Shown here piece by piece: positions 49,861 to 61,175 of a stretch of 64,000 bases of DNA. Source of the stretch: Chionoecetes opilio (lineage: Eukaryota > Arthropoda > Malacostraca > Decapoda > Majidae); assembly GCA_016584305.1 (NCBI GenBank), contig JACEEZ010022562.1:18136-82135 (forward strand), in the 5' to 3' direction. The notes below the pieces were generated by a model. The model worked only from the letters and a program-made list of their open reading frames with translations. It searched no databases and was not told the origin of the DNA. Numbering within the stretch: the stretch's first letter is position 1; the number at the start of each line of letters is the position of its first letter. Both the position numbers and the translations under genes were made by a program.

Positions 49861-50214
49861 TGAGCAGAAGCAGGTGTGGGCCCTGCAGGCAGGAGAAGAG
49901 TTGCAGGGCAGCGCTCGTGGGCTTCTGTGTGCTGGACTGTCACAACTTGGCAAGTGCGGAGGTAAAGTCCAAGCCGCTGTCTCCGCACGGCACTGACCGG
50001 CTCCTCAGGCATACCCGAGGGTTTCCCGCAGGGACCCCGCCGGTCATTCGGCGTGCTGGTGTGAGTGTTGCTGCGGTGGATGCTTGGGGCCGAGGCAGCA
50101 GCATGAGTGGCGGGAGAGCAAGGATAAGTCTGCCTCAGGGAGATGAGGAGCCACAGGGGTGATGGCAAGAATCACCTGGAGGGCAGGCAGCTCAGGCCAC
50201 AAGGCAACACCAGT

Positions 50215-50568
50215 GAGCTGAAGTGCCAGCATGTGACAAAACATTCAATCGCAAGAGTAAGCATGAGAGACATTCCTTGACGCACAGTGAGTGTCAAGCA
50301 AGAATTATGAATGTTTAGAGTGTGGGAAAAGATTACTGGAAAGGTAACATCACCAACACCACCCTGACCACACAGTGCTGTAGAATTATGAATGTTTAAG
50401 AGTGTGGGAAAAGATTAACTGAAAAGAGGCTCTCACCAAACACACTCTGACACACAGTGGTGTTAATCATTATGAATGTTCTAGAGTGTGGGAAAAAGAT
50501 TTATCACAAGAGTCACCTCACCTCACACACCATGACACACAGTGGTGTTAAAATATGAATGTCTAGAG
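50215..50568 (+). pseudogene. C2H2 zinc-finger fragment, copy A, frameshifted
   Basis: This is the decayed version of 58941-59403. Finger blocks (AATGTTTAGAGTGTGGGAAA repeated, CACAGTGGTGTTAA linkers) are present, but multiple one-base changes destroy the frame. It ends at the hAT insertion at 50569. Confidence 0.75.
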
Positions 50569-53500
50569 CAGTGCTTCTCAAACTAGTGGCGCCCGGCGCA
50601 CGTGTGCGCCGTGGGAGTCCACTAGGTGCGCCCGGTAATTTTTCTTAGATATGGGTATTTTGCGCTTTGAGGTTGAGTTTTTAGTTTTTATATGAAGATG
50701 GAAAAATCGTAAATGAATGAGTTAATAGAATAGGAGGAAAAGCAAGGTCCTTTTAATAATATTATAAGACCTTTGGGAGATGGATAAAGAAGAAATAGAG
50801 AATAAATATTATAAGTATCATGCTTAAAAAAAATACTCCCGCTTCACACACCAAACGTGTTGAACGATGTACTTACACGTACTGTACCAGTCGCGCCGCA
50901 GGCCTGCGGTGTTTATGAGTTACAACTTAATAGTTTATCACGCGTTCATCGTGAATTGGTATTAGCGACATATAAAAGGAAAAAGGATTGTGATAAGAAA
51001 CTGATGCATTACGTATATCAGTAGGTTTAGCAAGTTTGACTGTTACGTGATTTACGTGAACCCCGATCGATAAATAAACATGTCTATTGGCACACACGTA
51101 GCAAAGCGTTGGGTAGGGCACCTCCGTGGTCAGTGTAGCCGTGAGCCTCCGTATAGTAGCGCTGTTGTGGTGTAATGAGCGTCAAATGATAAAAAATGGA
51201 TAAAGTACCTCAGTAAAAAGCGAAAGTGTACTTAAGGCAAATAGCGGTGAAGTCGCGTCGCAGTTGATCATGAATCAAAAACGTAAAATGTGTCGAGCGG
51301 ACGATAGGCGAAAGTAACAGTAATAAACTGTTGAAAAGTGATCCTCTCGTCAGACCTAGTGGGGAAAGTGAAGAATGAAGTGACAGTTGAAAATTGCAAG
51401 TAGTTACAGGTCCGTGCTGCAAGTGAAGTGCCAGTGAAGGTACAGTATTCGTTGCAGGTCCGAGCGGGCAAAGAGAAGTGAAAGATGAACGTGAGTTTGT
51501 CACCAGGTCTGAGTGTGGTCAAACCGACGGACACGTGCCCAGGCAAAAGTAACCGCAGTAATCATATCTGTTCTGTATAACGACAGTTATCTTGGACTCG
51601 GGGTTCAATGGCTGTGATGAGGGAAAGTGGGTTTCAAAAGCAAAAATGTATTGTTTGCTGCATTAGCTATCAAATGATCTATGATTCTTATGAAAATGAA
51701 GAGACATTGAACAACAAAAACAATAGTCACCTCTCTCAGAAGCCATAGATACTTAAAAGACTCTTTGAACAGTAACAAACAACAAAGGCTGGGGTTTGAG
51801 AAAAAAGGTTAGGAAGGTGGCAGAAAAAGGCACAGAAAGCAAGCTATTTAGTGGCAGAGCACACAGCAAAAACAATGGAAAACAGCATTCAAATGGCAGA
51901 AGTCATACTCTCCTTTCAGCTTGCTGTGCGGGTGAAAACATGTTGGGATGAGGCTGACAAAAGGAAGTGAAAAAAATTCCCTCTCAGACGACACGATTGG
52001 TAGACGACTCAAGGACATGTCGTCTGAATTGAAAAAAAGTGTGTGGTGAACTCGTGAAAGGTAAAATGTATGCTTTACAAGCGACATGAATCAACAGACA
52101 TTGGAGGAAAACCTCAGTTACTTAGTGTTCATCGGTTATGTTGCTGGATAACAAAAATAACTGACATTTCTTATGCTGCAAAGGAACTGGTGGCAAACCA
52201 CAGGACAGGAAGATATTTCTTACAGTGACAGAATACTGAAAGAAAAGGACTGTTCAGGAACTTATGTGTAGGAATTTGCACAGATGGCTGTCCATCCATG
52301 GTGGAGATTGGGATCGGTAAAAGGTTGGTGTCCTTAATTCAAGATCAACAATCATATCATGGGGGCATACGCCGGGATGGCGCGTCGCTCGCCCACCTAC
52401 GGACGCCACTCCCGGGGGTCACCACGCGCGAGTCCATGCAGGCCCTTTCTCATACCAAGCAGCTCTCGACAAGAAAATCAACTTGCCCCCAGCCACGAGC
52501 CTTGTGGGCGCCCCCTTGGCCTCCTCCACGAAGGATTGTCTCTTACAGATACAACCGATGGTAAGATGGTTTCAGTGGTAGCGTGGCCCACATGGCCATA
52601 TAGCCGAAGGTTGGCGCTGACGGACTCTATGCAGTACTAGGCCTCTGATTCAGCTCACGTGCAATCGCTGAGTTGACACTTAATTCATCCCAGCGATTAC
52701 CATGATCCGCGAAGCACTATTACCAAAGGCATTGATTCGTCTCTTCAAGTCACTATTTAGTGTCCATGTCTCACAACCATAGAGTAAGACAGGGATCAAC
52801 AAGCGACTTGAAGATCCGGATCTTTTTCCTCCCTGCACAGGTACCGACAACGCAAATTACTCCCGCGAGCGATTCCATAACACCGTGGGCTATGCCAATC
52901 CGCAGTAAGACGTCTTGACGTGACCCGGCCGTCATATGGACTGCGCTACCAAGGTATGTAAAATTTCCAAGATCTCCATGTTCCTCGCGCACACGCATCA
53001 TGAACAGACTGTACTGCCTTAATCTAGTAAGTCTCCATAATACTGGACCTTGGTCCTTGATCCAGGAGACCTCAAGTCCCAAATTCTTTGCCTCACTCGT
53101 GCAGCGCCTCTAGAGCCATCACCAGGACCTCCAGCGACTCAGCAAAGGATTACTGCATCATCGGCAAAAACAGATCAGTGATCTTGGTTGCCGACGGATG
53201 CTCAACAATCACTGATCTACAAACCTTGTCCATACCAGTCCTAACAAGCGGTTGAAAAGTGAGGGCCAAGGACGCATCCTTGGCCTCACTCCTGTATTCC
53301 ACAGGAAAGAAAAGCGGGATACACCGGCCCCACATTTCACGCACCTCGTCCCAGAAATATAGACCAATTATCAAACCAAATAGTCCTTGCACAGGAATCC
53401 CTCGAAGCGCAGAAGATCCCAGAGTGGACTCACGATGCACTGAGTCAAACGCCTTCTTCTGAGATAACATCAGGCTGCAACGCATCCCCGTCGAAAACTC

Positions 53501-56141
53501 CGCGGCGTTCCACAGGACACGAAGCGCTAGGGATACGAGTCAGTTAGTTGGAATTTACCAGGCGTGAACCCAGGACTGCTGAGTCTATGATGCTCACCAG
53601 ATGACTGCGAATTCGTGTCAGCAATAGATGGGCAAGGACATTGCCTGGTACGCTGAGAAGTGTAATACCGCCCCCCCCCCCCGGTAATTGTTGCAGTCCT
53701 GACGGTCCCCTTTCCATTTCCCAGATAGGGGACGACCAGCCCCCTTTTTCCAGTCAGGAGGAATGGTACTTGATTGCCACACGGCAGTCAGGGACAGCAT
53801 GCAACCCGCGGATCATGGCCGCACCCCCAGCTTTGAGGAGATACGCAACTGATATTCACAAACACCAGCTGCCTTTCCAACCTTAAACTTTGCTACAGCC
53901 TCTTCTGAACTTCGTCAAGAGAGGGGTGCGGTTTCGTCAAGGGAGGATCGGCATTCCAAGCCTGTAACCCAGGGTGTGAAGCGGATCAGTTGGAGGGTCC
54001 ACCGTGAAACTGCCCAAAGTCCTCAGCCCAACGAGCCATTGGCCCATCCAGTCCGACACGAGGCGCCATCTGCTGTTCGAAATAGAACTCGCCGAGAAGT
54101 AGACTTGAACGGTGCTTCTTCAGGGCTCGGTAGGCGGGTCGGATGTCATTAAGCGTTTACAAAGGACCTCCGACATCCTCAGCGGAGAATCCTGGACATA
54201 CCTTCCTGTCTCTCCCTCAGGAGGGTTCTAGTCCGGCGTGACAGAGCCCTGGTGTGGTCCCGGTTCCCAGCCAGCCTGGCAGCGCGACTCCTCGATTTCG
54301 CAGCGTCTAAGGCGAGACAAAACCACGCCTTGACCCGGGCGATCCCAATAACACTCCTTGGCAGCCTGTAGGAGTTTCACGTTGAAGGTTATCCCCCCAG
54401 TGTCTACGGATCCCGAGAGCACCGAGCACATCAAACCGATTTGAAACTGCCAACCGCATAATCATGAGCACATGTCAAGTCCTTCAGTTCTCAAGATGTG
54501 AAAACACAGTATGGTTACCTCTTGAGATTCTTCCTCGGACTGACATGGAAGCTAAGTGAGCACAAACACCAAGTCTGTGATCGTTCCAAAGAATCAGTAC
54601 TCCGGTAAGCCCTGCAAGTCGGAGGATCCTCCAACGAGTACTAACGAGGATTTGGCGATCTCATTAGCTACCCGCGGCATTACTATACCATGTCCAGCGG
54701 TGAAGCTCTGGGGGTGCGGGGTGTGTTGCCTCTGATAACAAGAACTGAATTCTCAAACATTTGGACCTTGCAAAGTTCAGAAGCAGAGAATGTTGTGTTC
54801 TGTACCGAGCCATGGGGACCAACACACAACTCGAGCCATCTCTCACAGTGAGCCAGTAGTAAGCATTGAAGTCACCAAGACAATGAGTGTGTCCCGAGGA
54901 GGACATCTGGTCTAATACAGTGATTCGAGTTTGGCGTAGAAACAATCTCTTCTCTTTAAGGGGTTTACGCATCTGGTAGGAGCGTACATGCAAAACAAGA
55001 GACAAGAAACCCAGAGTGTGTTTCATCCTCACCCGCATTTATTACGATCATCAACCGGAGTAACCTCAAACAAAAACTGACGGCTGCAGTTTGCTGAGAC
55101 GCCTATAGTACTTCCGTTACACGGGACCATTCGCATGGACGGCAACAGTAGTAGTGTAATCTCCCACTGCTAGTCTCGGCCACTGCCAGGCTCTCGTCTC
55201 AGAGAGTCCCACTAATCCTCCCTCAAGAAGGAGAACCAAAAATTTGATTGCTACACATTGTTTCTTGCACCGTGAAAGCTCTTGTTGCTAAACTCACTCG
55301 GACAATAATTAAAGTTTATCTGAGATGTTGTTGAAAATGGTAAAACTTTCTTAAAGCAGACCAAAAGCAGTCAAGGGGATATTTCATGCAATGTGGAAGA
55401 AATGGGATCTCCTCACGAAGGTCTTCTCTCCACACAGAAGTCCGGTGGTTATCAAGAGGCCAAAGTGTATCCGGGAGCATGCACTGAGAGAGGAAAGTCC
55501 TTTTCTTTACCCCTGAGGAGAAAACTGAATTCTGCGTAATTATGCCTGATGAAATTTGGATGTGCAAAAATTATGTCCTGCAGACATATTTAAACATCTG
55601 AAAACAAGGTTAAGGCAAAGATGCCAAGAAGAAATTAAAATATGGTAAACATCATCTGACAAATGAAAGCCTTGGTAGAACTATTAGGTTCTGGAATGAA
55701 AGGGCAAGCTTGACATGTATTCCAAAAGACTGCGAAGCTAAATATACAGGACATTGTTCCACTTCATTAAGCAGCACCTTCGAAAGCTAGATAGGAGCAT
55801 AGAACACCATCCCAAATATAATCTGGTGAAATTATGACGGCTGAGAAATCAATCGTTCACAATCCCTTGAGCAAAGCCACAACTTAGATCCTTTGGAAGA
55901 AGAGGAAACTAATCAACATCACAGTAATGACCGCACACTAAAAACTGCAATATCTGGATGACATTCGGCAAAGCTTCTGGATCAAATGGGAACACGAACA
56001 ACCCAACAGATATCCAAAAGGGCCCAGAAAAGACTCTTGCAATTTTCAACATCATTATCTGTGTGAACTGGGAAGTCTCAGCCCTCACCAATATAAAAAA
56101 ACTAAGAAAAGGGAAAAAATGCTGGCTGTTTGAAGAGGATT
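50569..56141 (+). mobile_element. hAT transposon, copy A, interrupted by RTE
   Basis: The terminus CAGTGCTTCTCAAACTAGTG lies after GTCTAGAG. Damaged coding pieces of the BED/hAT transposase follow to about 52344. After the RTE insertion (52345-55222) the same gene resumes (55230-56141) with the LIATHCFLHREALVAK and LLLHTEVRWLSRGQS motifs of hAT/ZBED-like transposases. The C-terminal dimerisation region is not reached before the duplication boundary at 56142. Confidence 0.8.
52345..55222 (-). pseudogene. RTE-type LINE, copy A
   Basis: It is inserted at the same base of the hAT gene as the copy at 61176 (near-identical TCAAGA(A) flanks at 52339 and 55223). The minus strand has endonuclease pieces (GDFNA near 54875), RT pieces (DWKKGAG, about 53740; KKAFDSVHRES, about 53440) and the C-terminus near 52400. 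Indels break the frame many times, and one poly-C run (53665-53682) is inflated. Confidence 0.85.
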
Positions 56142-56656
56142 AACCCCTTTGTAATGGCTATCGTACGTCTGGCAGTTTAGTGCGATAGCTGGGATATGAT
56201 TTCAAATAATATTCTATTCTAAATCATGATATTATTCATATGTTAACTCCATCATCTACATATTCCATATTAGGTGTACCGTTGAGTATTGATATGTGTT
56301 GATAATATGTTGGAAGTTATTGAAATAAGGGAAAATATGACCTTGTGTTATTCCATAATAATCTTCGCCGCGGTTAATCAAGTGTTATTTTTATATGACA
56401 CTAGCTACACACATAGACTAACTGATAACCTTTCCCCATGTAAACTCCTTCCTATGTACGTATCTCATCTTTATTTCTATGTATCTCTGGGTGTTCCTGA
56501 TTAAGCTGGAAATATTTGAAATAAGCTGAAATATGATAGTTTCTATAAACTATTATAAAAACTTTTATAACAATTTTTAATAGCTTGAACAGGCCTAATA
56601 ATAGTGATGGTACCGATATTGAGATACTATGTATATTACTGTGTTAATATATATAA

Positions 56657-57528
56657 TGTTACGCGGTTGGCGTTATGCTGTATTTGTTGGGTAAGGGGGA
56701 AGCGAGGTGTGGGAGTGAGTGTCTGTATGAGAGGCCCGCGTGAGGGGGGTTCACTCTACACACAGACAAAGGGGGGTGACGTCATTTGCCGGCGTTGATT
56801 GTAATTGGGTCCGGCATGCGTTCCTAGAGCGTGATTGGTTGGGTAGGAGGCGTGGCAGGACAGAGGAGGAAGAGGGGACAGGCTGGGGTGAGGGTACGAG
56901 AGGAGCGTGCTGGCTGGCACACAAGAGACAGAATAGTCTGGGCCGCAGCGAGGAGCAGAGGGTCCGCGCGTGGGGCAGAAGGCCGGCGCCTCCTGAAGGC
57001 GCCTTGCCTTCGTCAGGACAGAGGAGAGCAGAGCGAGAGACAGACCAGGGAGGAGGTCTGGAGCGCGGCGGCGACGGGAGAGCGCCTTGCGTCAGCGCCT
57101 TCGTCAGGTTCGTGAGTAGCTAGGAGTGCCTCGTCGTAAGCCAGTGTAAGCCTCGTGTGTGTATCTCAGTGTACGCCTCGTGTGTGTATCTCAAGGGAAG
57201 CCTCGTGTGTGTTAAACGAACAATAGACAGTGTAATCTATGTGTGTACTTTGGTTCAGTGGCTCCTTCTTCAGGAGTGGGCCGTCAGGAGGACGTTGATG
57301 TGTTATTGTGTAATCTTTGTGTAAGTAAAGTAGGAATTTAGTACCGTGAGTGTTCATTCATTCCCTTATCCGCCTTGTAATTGATAACGTGTTGCACACC
57401 GTTACTCGCGTCAGGTAATTCTACCGAGCCCTTCGTCAGGAGGGAGGTAAGTGGTTGCGTGTGGCGCCTGTGGGGGTGAATTAAGACAGGTGAGTCTTGT
57501 GGTGTGAGGGTGAGGGCTGTACGTAACA
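56657..57528 (+). mobile_element. Solo LTR (copy B)
   Basis: It begins TGTTACGCGGTTGG and ends CGTAACA, an inverted TGTTACG/CGTAACA pair, with ATAA at 56653-56656 and 57529-57532. TGACGTCA is at 56777, with ATTGG (inverted CCAAT) motifs near 56804 and 56833. These are the sort of sites an LTR promoter carries, but transcription is not shown. A tandem CGTGTGTGTATCTCA unit occurs at about 57150-57195. Confidence 0.8.
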
Positions 57529-58499
57529 ATAATATGAAATGAATATTTCCCACTTACAAATACGTACCAGCGCCCAGCGGGCCTCCGGAGGATTGACGTC
57601 AAGTTGCCGCTGCTTGTCACTACTGATGTAATACTACATCAAGATAATCATATAACTGTTGTTTCAAAACGTTTACACATAGAAATATTCAATTCTTGAA
57701 ATTCTGTACATTAATTTTCAACATAGTAAATTATCCCGTCTGAAAATACACCAGCGGGCCTTCGGAGGGCTGATGGAGGTAAATTTGCCGCCGGCAGCCG
57801 CCGTTCGCCGCTCTACGGCCTACGTCGGCCCGCCGGTGATGGTTAGCTGGGACAGGCCACATATAATCATTGTATCTAATATAAAAGCGGCGGTAAGCCA
57901 TGGAAGGACAGTATGAAAGGTGAGTTACAGTAAGAAGAGTGGATTAAAAACTGATAGATAGACAGATAGATGGAGGGATGGATGGATGGGTAGACAGACA
58001 GTAAAGAGCTAGACATACGGGTAGCAGAGAATAGAAACAAGATTTTTTACCATGTTCATTGAGAATATGGAGATCAGCTCGCGTGAGTAAGACCGTGGCT
58101 GAATGAATTATGAATAACTCTTAACCCCTTCACGCCCAGATCTTTCCTTGGTTATATAAAATCGTCTGTTGTTACCCATAAAATTACGAAAAGTAGCTGA
58201 ATATACCAAATTAGTTAGTAGACAAGGATGCCACTGTAGATAACACTATAGTCGCCAGTCACTCGCCACTGCACTAATGTCGCCAGGCACCATATATTAC
58301 GAATTTTAGCATTACTACAGCCAATTTCCCTCCCCCACCCAAAACCCCCGATTTGCCACAGTCCCCCAGGCGTTGGGCGGGGAAAAGAAAATGGTGATTG
58401 GGAGTATTGGTTGAAACTGCAGATTTACCCAAGACAAATAAAGGTTGCGACCTAACAGGTAGAAAATGTGCCAAGTAGCTGGTAGGGGAGTGCCGTTGT

Positions 58500-58720
58500 T
58501 AAGGCCAGACTCTTGATCAACAAGACAACGCAACACTGGCCTGGGGGTTCCATTGGCCTGCACCGCCTGCGTCTGTGTCCTGCCCCTGGTGCAGGATCCT
58601 GCTCTCTCCAACACTTGCTGCTGCAGTGTCCACGCCCACCACCACGCCCTCAACGTCACCACCTTTGTCCTGCTGGCGTCCACCACAACACAACACGGTG
58701 TTAGTGAGGCAGGAAGCAGG
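58500..58720 (+). pseudogene. Diverged RNase H/finger LINE fragment (copy B)
   Basis: GCACCGCCTGCGTCTGTGTC, CCCCTGGTGCAGGATCC and CAACGTCACCACCTTTGTCC correspond to the finger region and the following conserved block of the 5060 and 5810 LINE copies. The Cys codons of the finger are shifted out of frame. Confidence 0.5.
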
Positions 58721-58940
58721 GTGTGGGCCCTGCAGGCAGGAGCAGAGTGTCAGGGCAGCGCGTGGCTCTCTGTGTGCTGACTGTCACCACTGTTGCAAGT
58801 GCTGAGGTCACAGTCCAAGCCGGCTGCTCCGCCCGGCACTGACCCGGCTCCCTCAGGCATCCCCGAGGGTTCCCGCAGGACCGGTCATCGCGTGCTGGTG
58901 GGAGTGTTGCTGCGGTGGAGGCTGTGGGGCCGGGCAGCAG

Positions 58941-59403
58941 CATGAGTGGCCGGGAGCAGCAGGATCAGTCTGCCTCAGGGGTGAGGAGGCACAGGGGTGA
59001 TGGCAAGAATCACCTGGAGGCAGGCAGCTCAGGCCACAAGGCACACAGTGAGCTGAAGTGCCAGCAGTGTGACAAAACATTCAATCGCAAGAGTAAGCTT
59101 GAGAGACATTCCTTGACGCACAGTGGTGTCAAGAATTATGAATGTTTAGAGTGTGGGAAAAGATTTACTGGAAAGGCTAACCTCACCAAACACACCCTGA
59201 CACACAGTGCTGTTAAGAATTATGAATGTTTAGAGTGTGGGAAAAGATTTACTGAAAAGAGTTGCCTCACCAAACACACCCTGACACACAGTGGTGTTAA
59301 TCATTATGAATGTTTAGAGTGTGGGAAAAGATTTACTCACAAGAGTCACCTCACCTCACACACCCTGACACACAGTGGTGTTAAAAATTATGAATGTCTA
59401 GAG
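58941..59403 (+). pseudogene. C2H2 zinc-finger gene fragment, cut by hAT insertion
   Basis: An ATG at 58941 (MSGREQQDQSASG) or the in-frame one at 58915 opens a frame with four complete C2H2 fingers: CQQCDKTFNRKSKLERHSLTH, then three with YECLECGKRF and TKHTLTH or TSHTLTH ends. Linkers are S-(G/A)-V-K/N-N/H-Y-E rather than the usual TGEKPY. A fifth finger begins (YECLE) and is broken by the hAT end CAGTGATTCTCAAACTG at 59404. The upstream Ser/Gly-rich part has no clear domain. DNA binding is inferred from the finger family. It may be host-derived or a satellite-like finger relic. Confidence 0.7.
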
Positions 59404-60045
59404 CAGTGATTCTCAAACTGTGCGCCGCGGCGCACTTGTGCGCCGTGGGAGTCCCCTAGGTGCGCCGCGTAATTTTTCTTAGATATGGGTATTTTGCGCT
59501 TTGAGGTTGTAGTTTTAGTTTTTTATATTGAAGATGGAAAATCGTAAATGAATGAGTTAATATGTAACTAGGCAGGTAAATGCAAGGTCCTTTTAATAAT
59601 ATTATAAGTACTTTGGGTAGATGGATAAAGTAAGAAATAGAGAATAAATATATAAGTTATTCATGCTTAAAAAAAATACTTCCCGCTTCCACCACAATAC
59701 GTGTTGAACGAGTACTGTACACGTACTGTACCAGTCTGAGCCGCAGCCTGCTGGTGTTACTGAGTTACCAACTTACTAGTTTTATCACGCGTTCATGTGA
59801 ATTGGTATTAGCGACATATAAAAGGAAAAAGGATGATGAATAGAAACTGATGCATACGTATATCAGTAGGCTTTATGCAAGTTTGACTGTTTGACGTGAT
59901 TTACGTGAACCCCGATCGATAAATAACATGTATAATTTGGCACACACGTAGGCAAAGCGTTGGGTAGGCACCTCCCGTGGTCAGTGTAGCCGTGAGCCTC
60001 AGTAAGTATCGCTGTTGTGGTGTTAATGAGGTCCAAGCTTAAAAA

Positions 60046-61175
60046 ATGGATAAGTACCTCATTAAAAAGCGAAAGTGTACTTAAGGCAATAGCGGTGAAG
60101 TCGCGTCGCAGTTGATCATGAATCAAAACGTAAATGTGTCGAAGGCGCCGAAGGCGAAGTAACAGTAATAACTGTTGAAAGTGAGTCCTCTCGTCCAGAC
60201 CCTAGTGTGGAAAGTGAAGAAAGTGAAGTGACAGTTGAAAATTAGCATAGTCGTACAGGTCCGTGCTGGCAAAGTGAAGTGCCAGTTGAAAGTGACAGTA
60301 GTCGTGCAGGTCCGAGCGGGCAAAGAGAAGTGAAAGATGAAAGTGAGTTTTGTCATCCAGGTCTGAGTGTGGTCAAAACGACGACACGTGCCAGCAAAAG
60401 TAACCGCAGTAAGTCATCTCGTCTGTATAACGACAGTTATCTTGGACTTGGGTTCACTTGCTGTGATGATGGAAATGGTCAAAAGCAAAAATGTATTGTT
60501 TGCGGCATTGAGCTATCAAATGAATCTATGATTCTTATGAAAATGAAGAGACATTTAACAACAAAAACATAGTCACCTCTCTCAGAAGCCTATAGATTAC
60601 TTTAAAAGACTCTTGAAAGATAACAAACAACAAAGGCTTGGGTTTGAGAAAAAGGTGAAGGTGGCAGAAAAGGCACAGAAAGCAAGCTATTTAGTGGCAG
60701 AGCACACAGCAAAACAAATGAAACCCCATTCAATTGCAGAGTCATACTTCCTTCCAGCTTGCTGTGCTGTGGTGAAAACATTGTTTGGGGATGAGGCTGA
60801 AAAGGAAGTGAAAAAAATTCCCCTCTCAGACGACACGATTGGTAGACGAATCAAGGACATGTCGTCTGATATTGAAAAAAGTGTGTGTGAACTCGTGAAA
60901 GGTAAAATGTATGCTTTACAAGCGAATGAATCAACAGACATTGGAGGAAAACCTCAGTTACTAGTGTTCATCTGTTATGTTGCTGATAACAAAATAACTG
61001 AACATTTCTTATGCTGCAAAGAACTGGTGCAAACCACAGGACAGGAGATATTTTCTACAGTGACAGAATACTTGAAAGAAAAGGACTTGTCATGGAAATT
61101 ATGTGTAGGAATTTGCACAGATGGCTGTCCATCCATGGTGGGATCGGTAAAAGGTTTTGTGTCCTTATTCAAGAA
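60046..61175 (+). pseudogene. BED-finger hAT transposase (ZBED5/SCAND3-like), first part
   Basis: The ATG at 60046 opens MDKYLIKKRK, followed by a stop. An acidic Ser-rich repeat (VESDSSRAGPSG-type, 60175-60340) precedes a BED zinc finger: YLGLGFTCCDDG, then CIVCGIELSNESM and MKRHL (60420-60565). A stop at 60570 and a frameshift separate it from a clean frame at 60613-61175. That frame has KASYLVAEHTAKQMKPHSIA, IPLSDDTIGRRIKDMS, ALQANESTDIGGKPQLLVFI and CVGICTDGCPSMVG. These are the first part of the RNase H-like fold of hAT transposases, with ESTD and CTDGC as the expected acidic sites. It is cut at LFKN by the RTE. Confidence 0.85.

Larger units (their letters stand above)
47259..56141. repeat. 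Tandem duplication copy A (~8.9 kb), indel-rich
   Basis: It starts at TTAACCCTTTGTAAAATGG. The order of landmarks is the same as in copy B, offset by 8.75-8.88 kb: solo LTR, LINE remnant, C2H2 fingers, hAT, RTE, hAT. Copy A differs mostly by one-base gains and losses that break every frame that copy B keeps open. It also contains the second half of the hAT gene, which in copy B lies beyond the window. Confidence 0.88.

Noticed and set aside
58118..58200. Left end of another piggyBac-type MITE (TTAACCCCTTCACGCCC)
   Set aside because: The start resembles the 11784 end, but no matching inverted end with TTAA was found nearby; the same holds for TTAACCC at 47259 and 56142.
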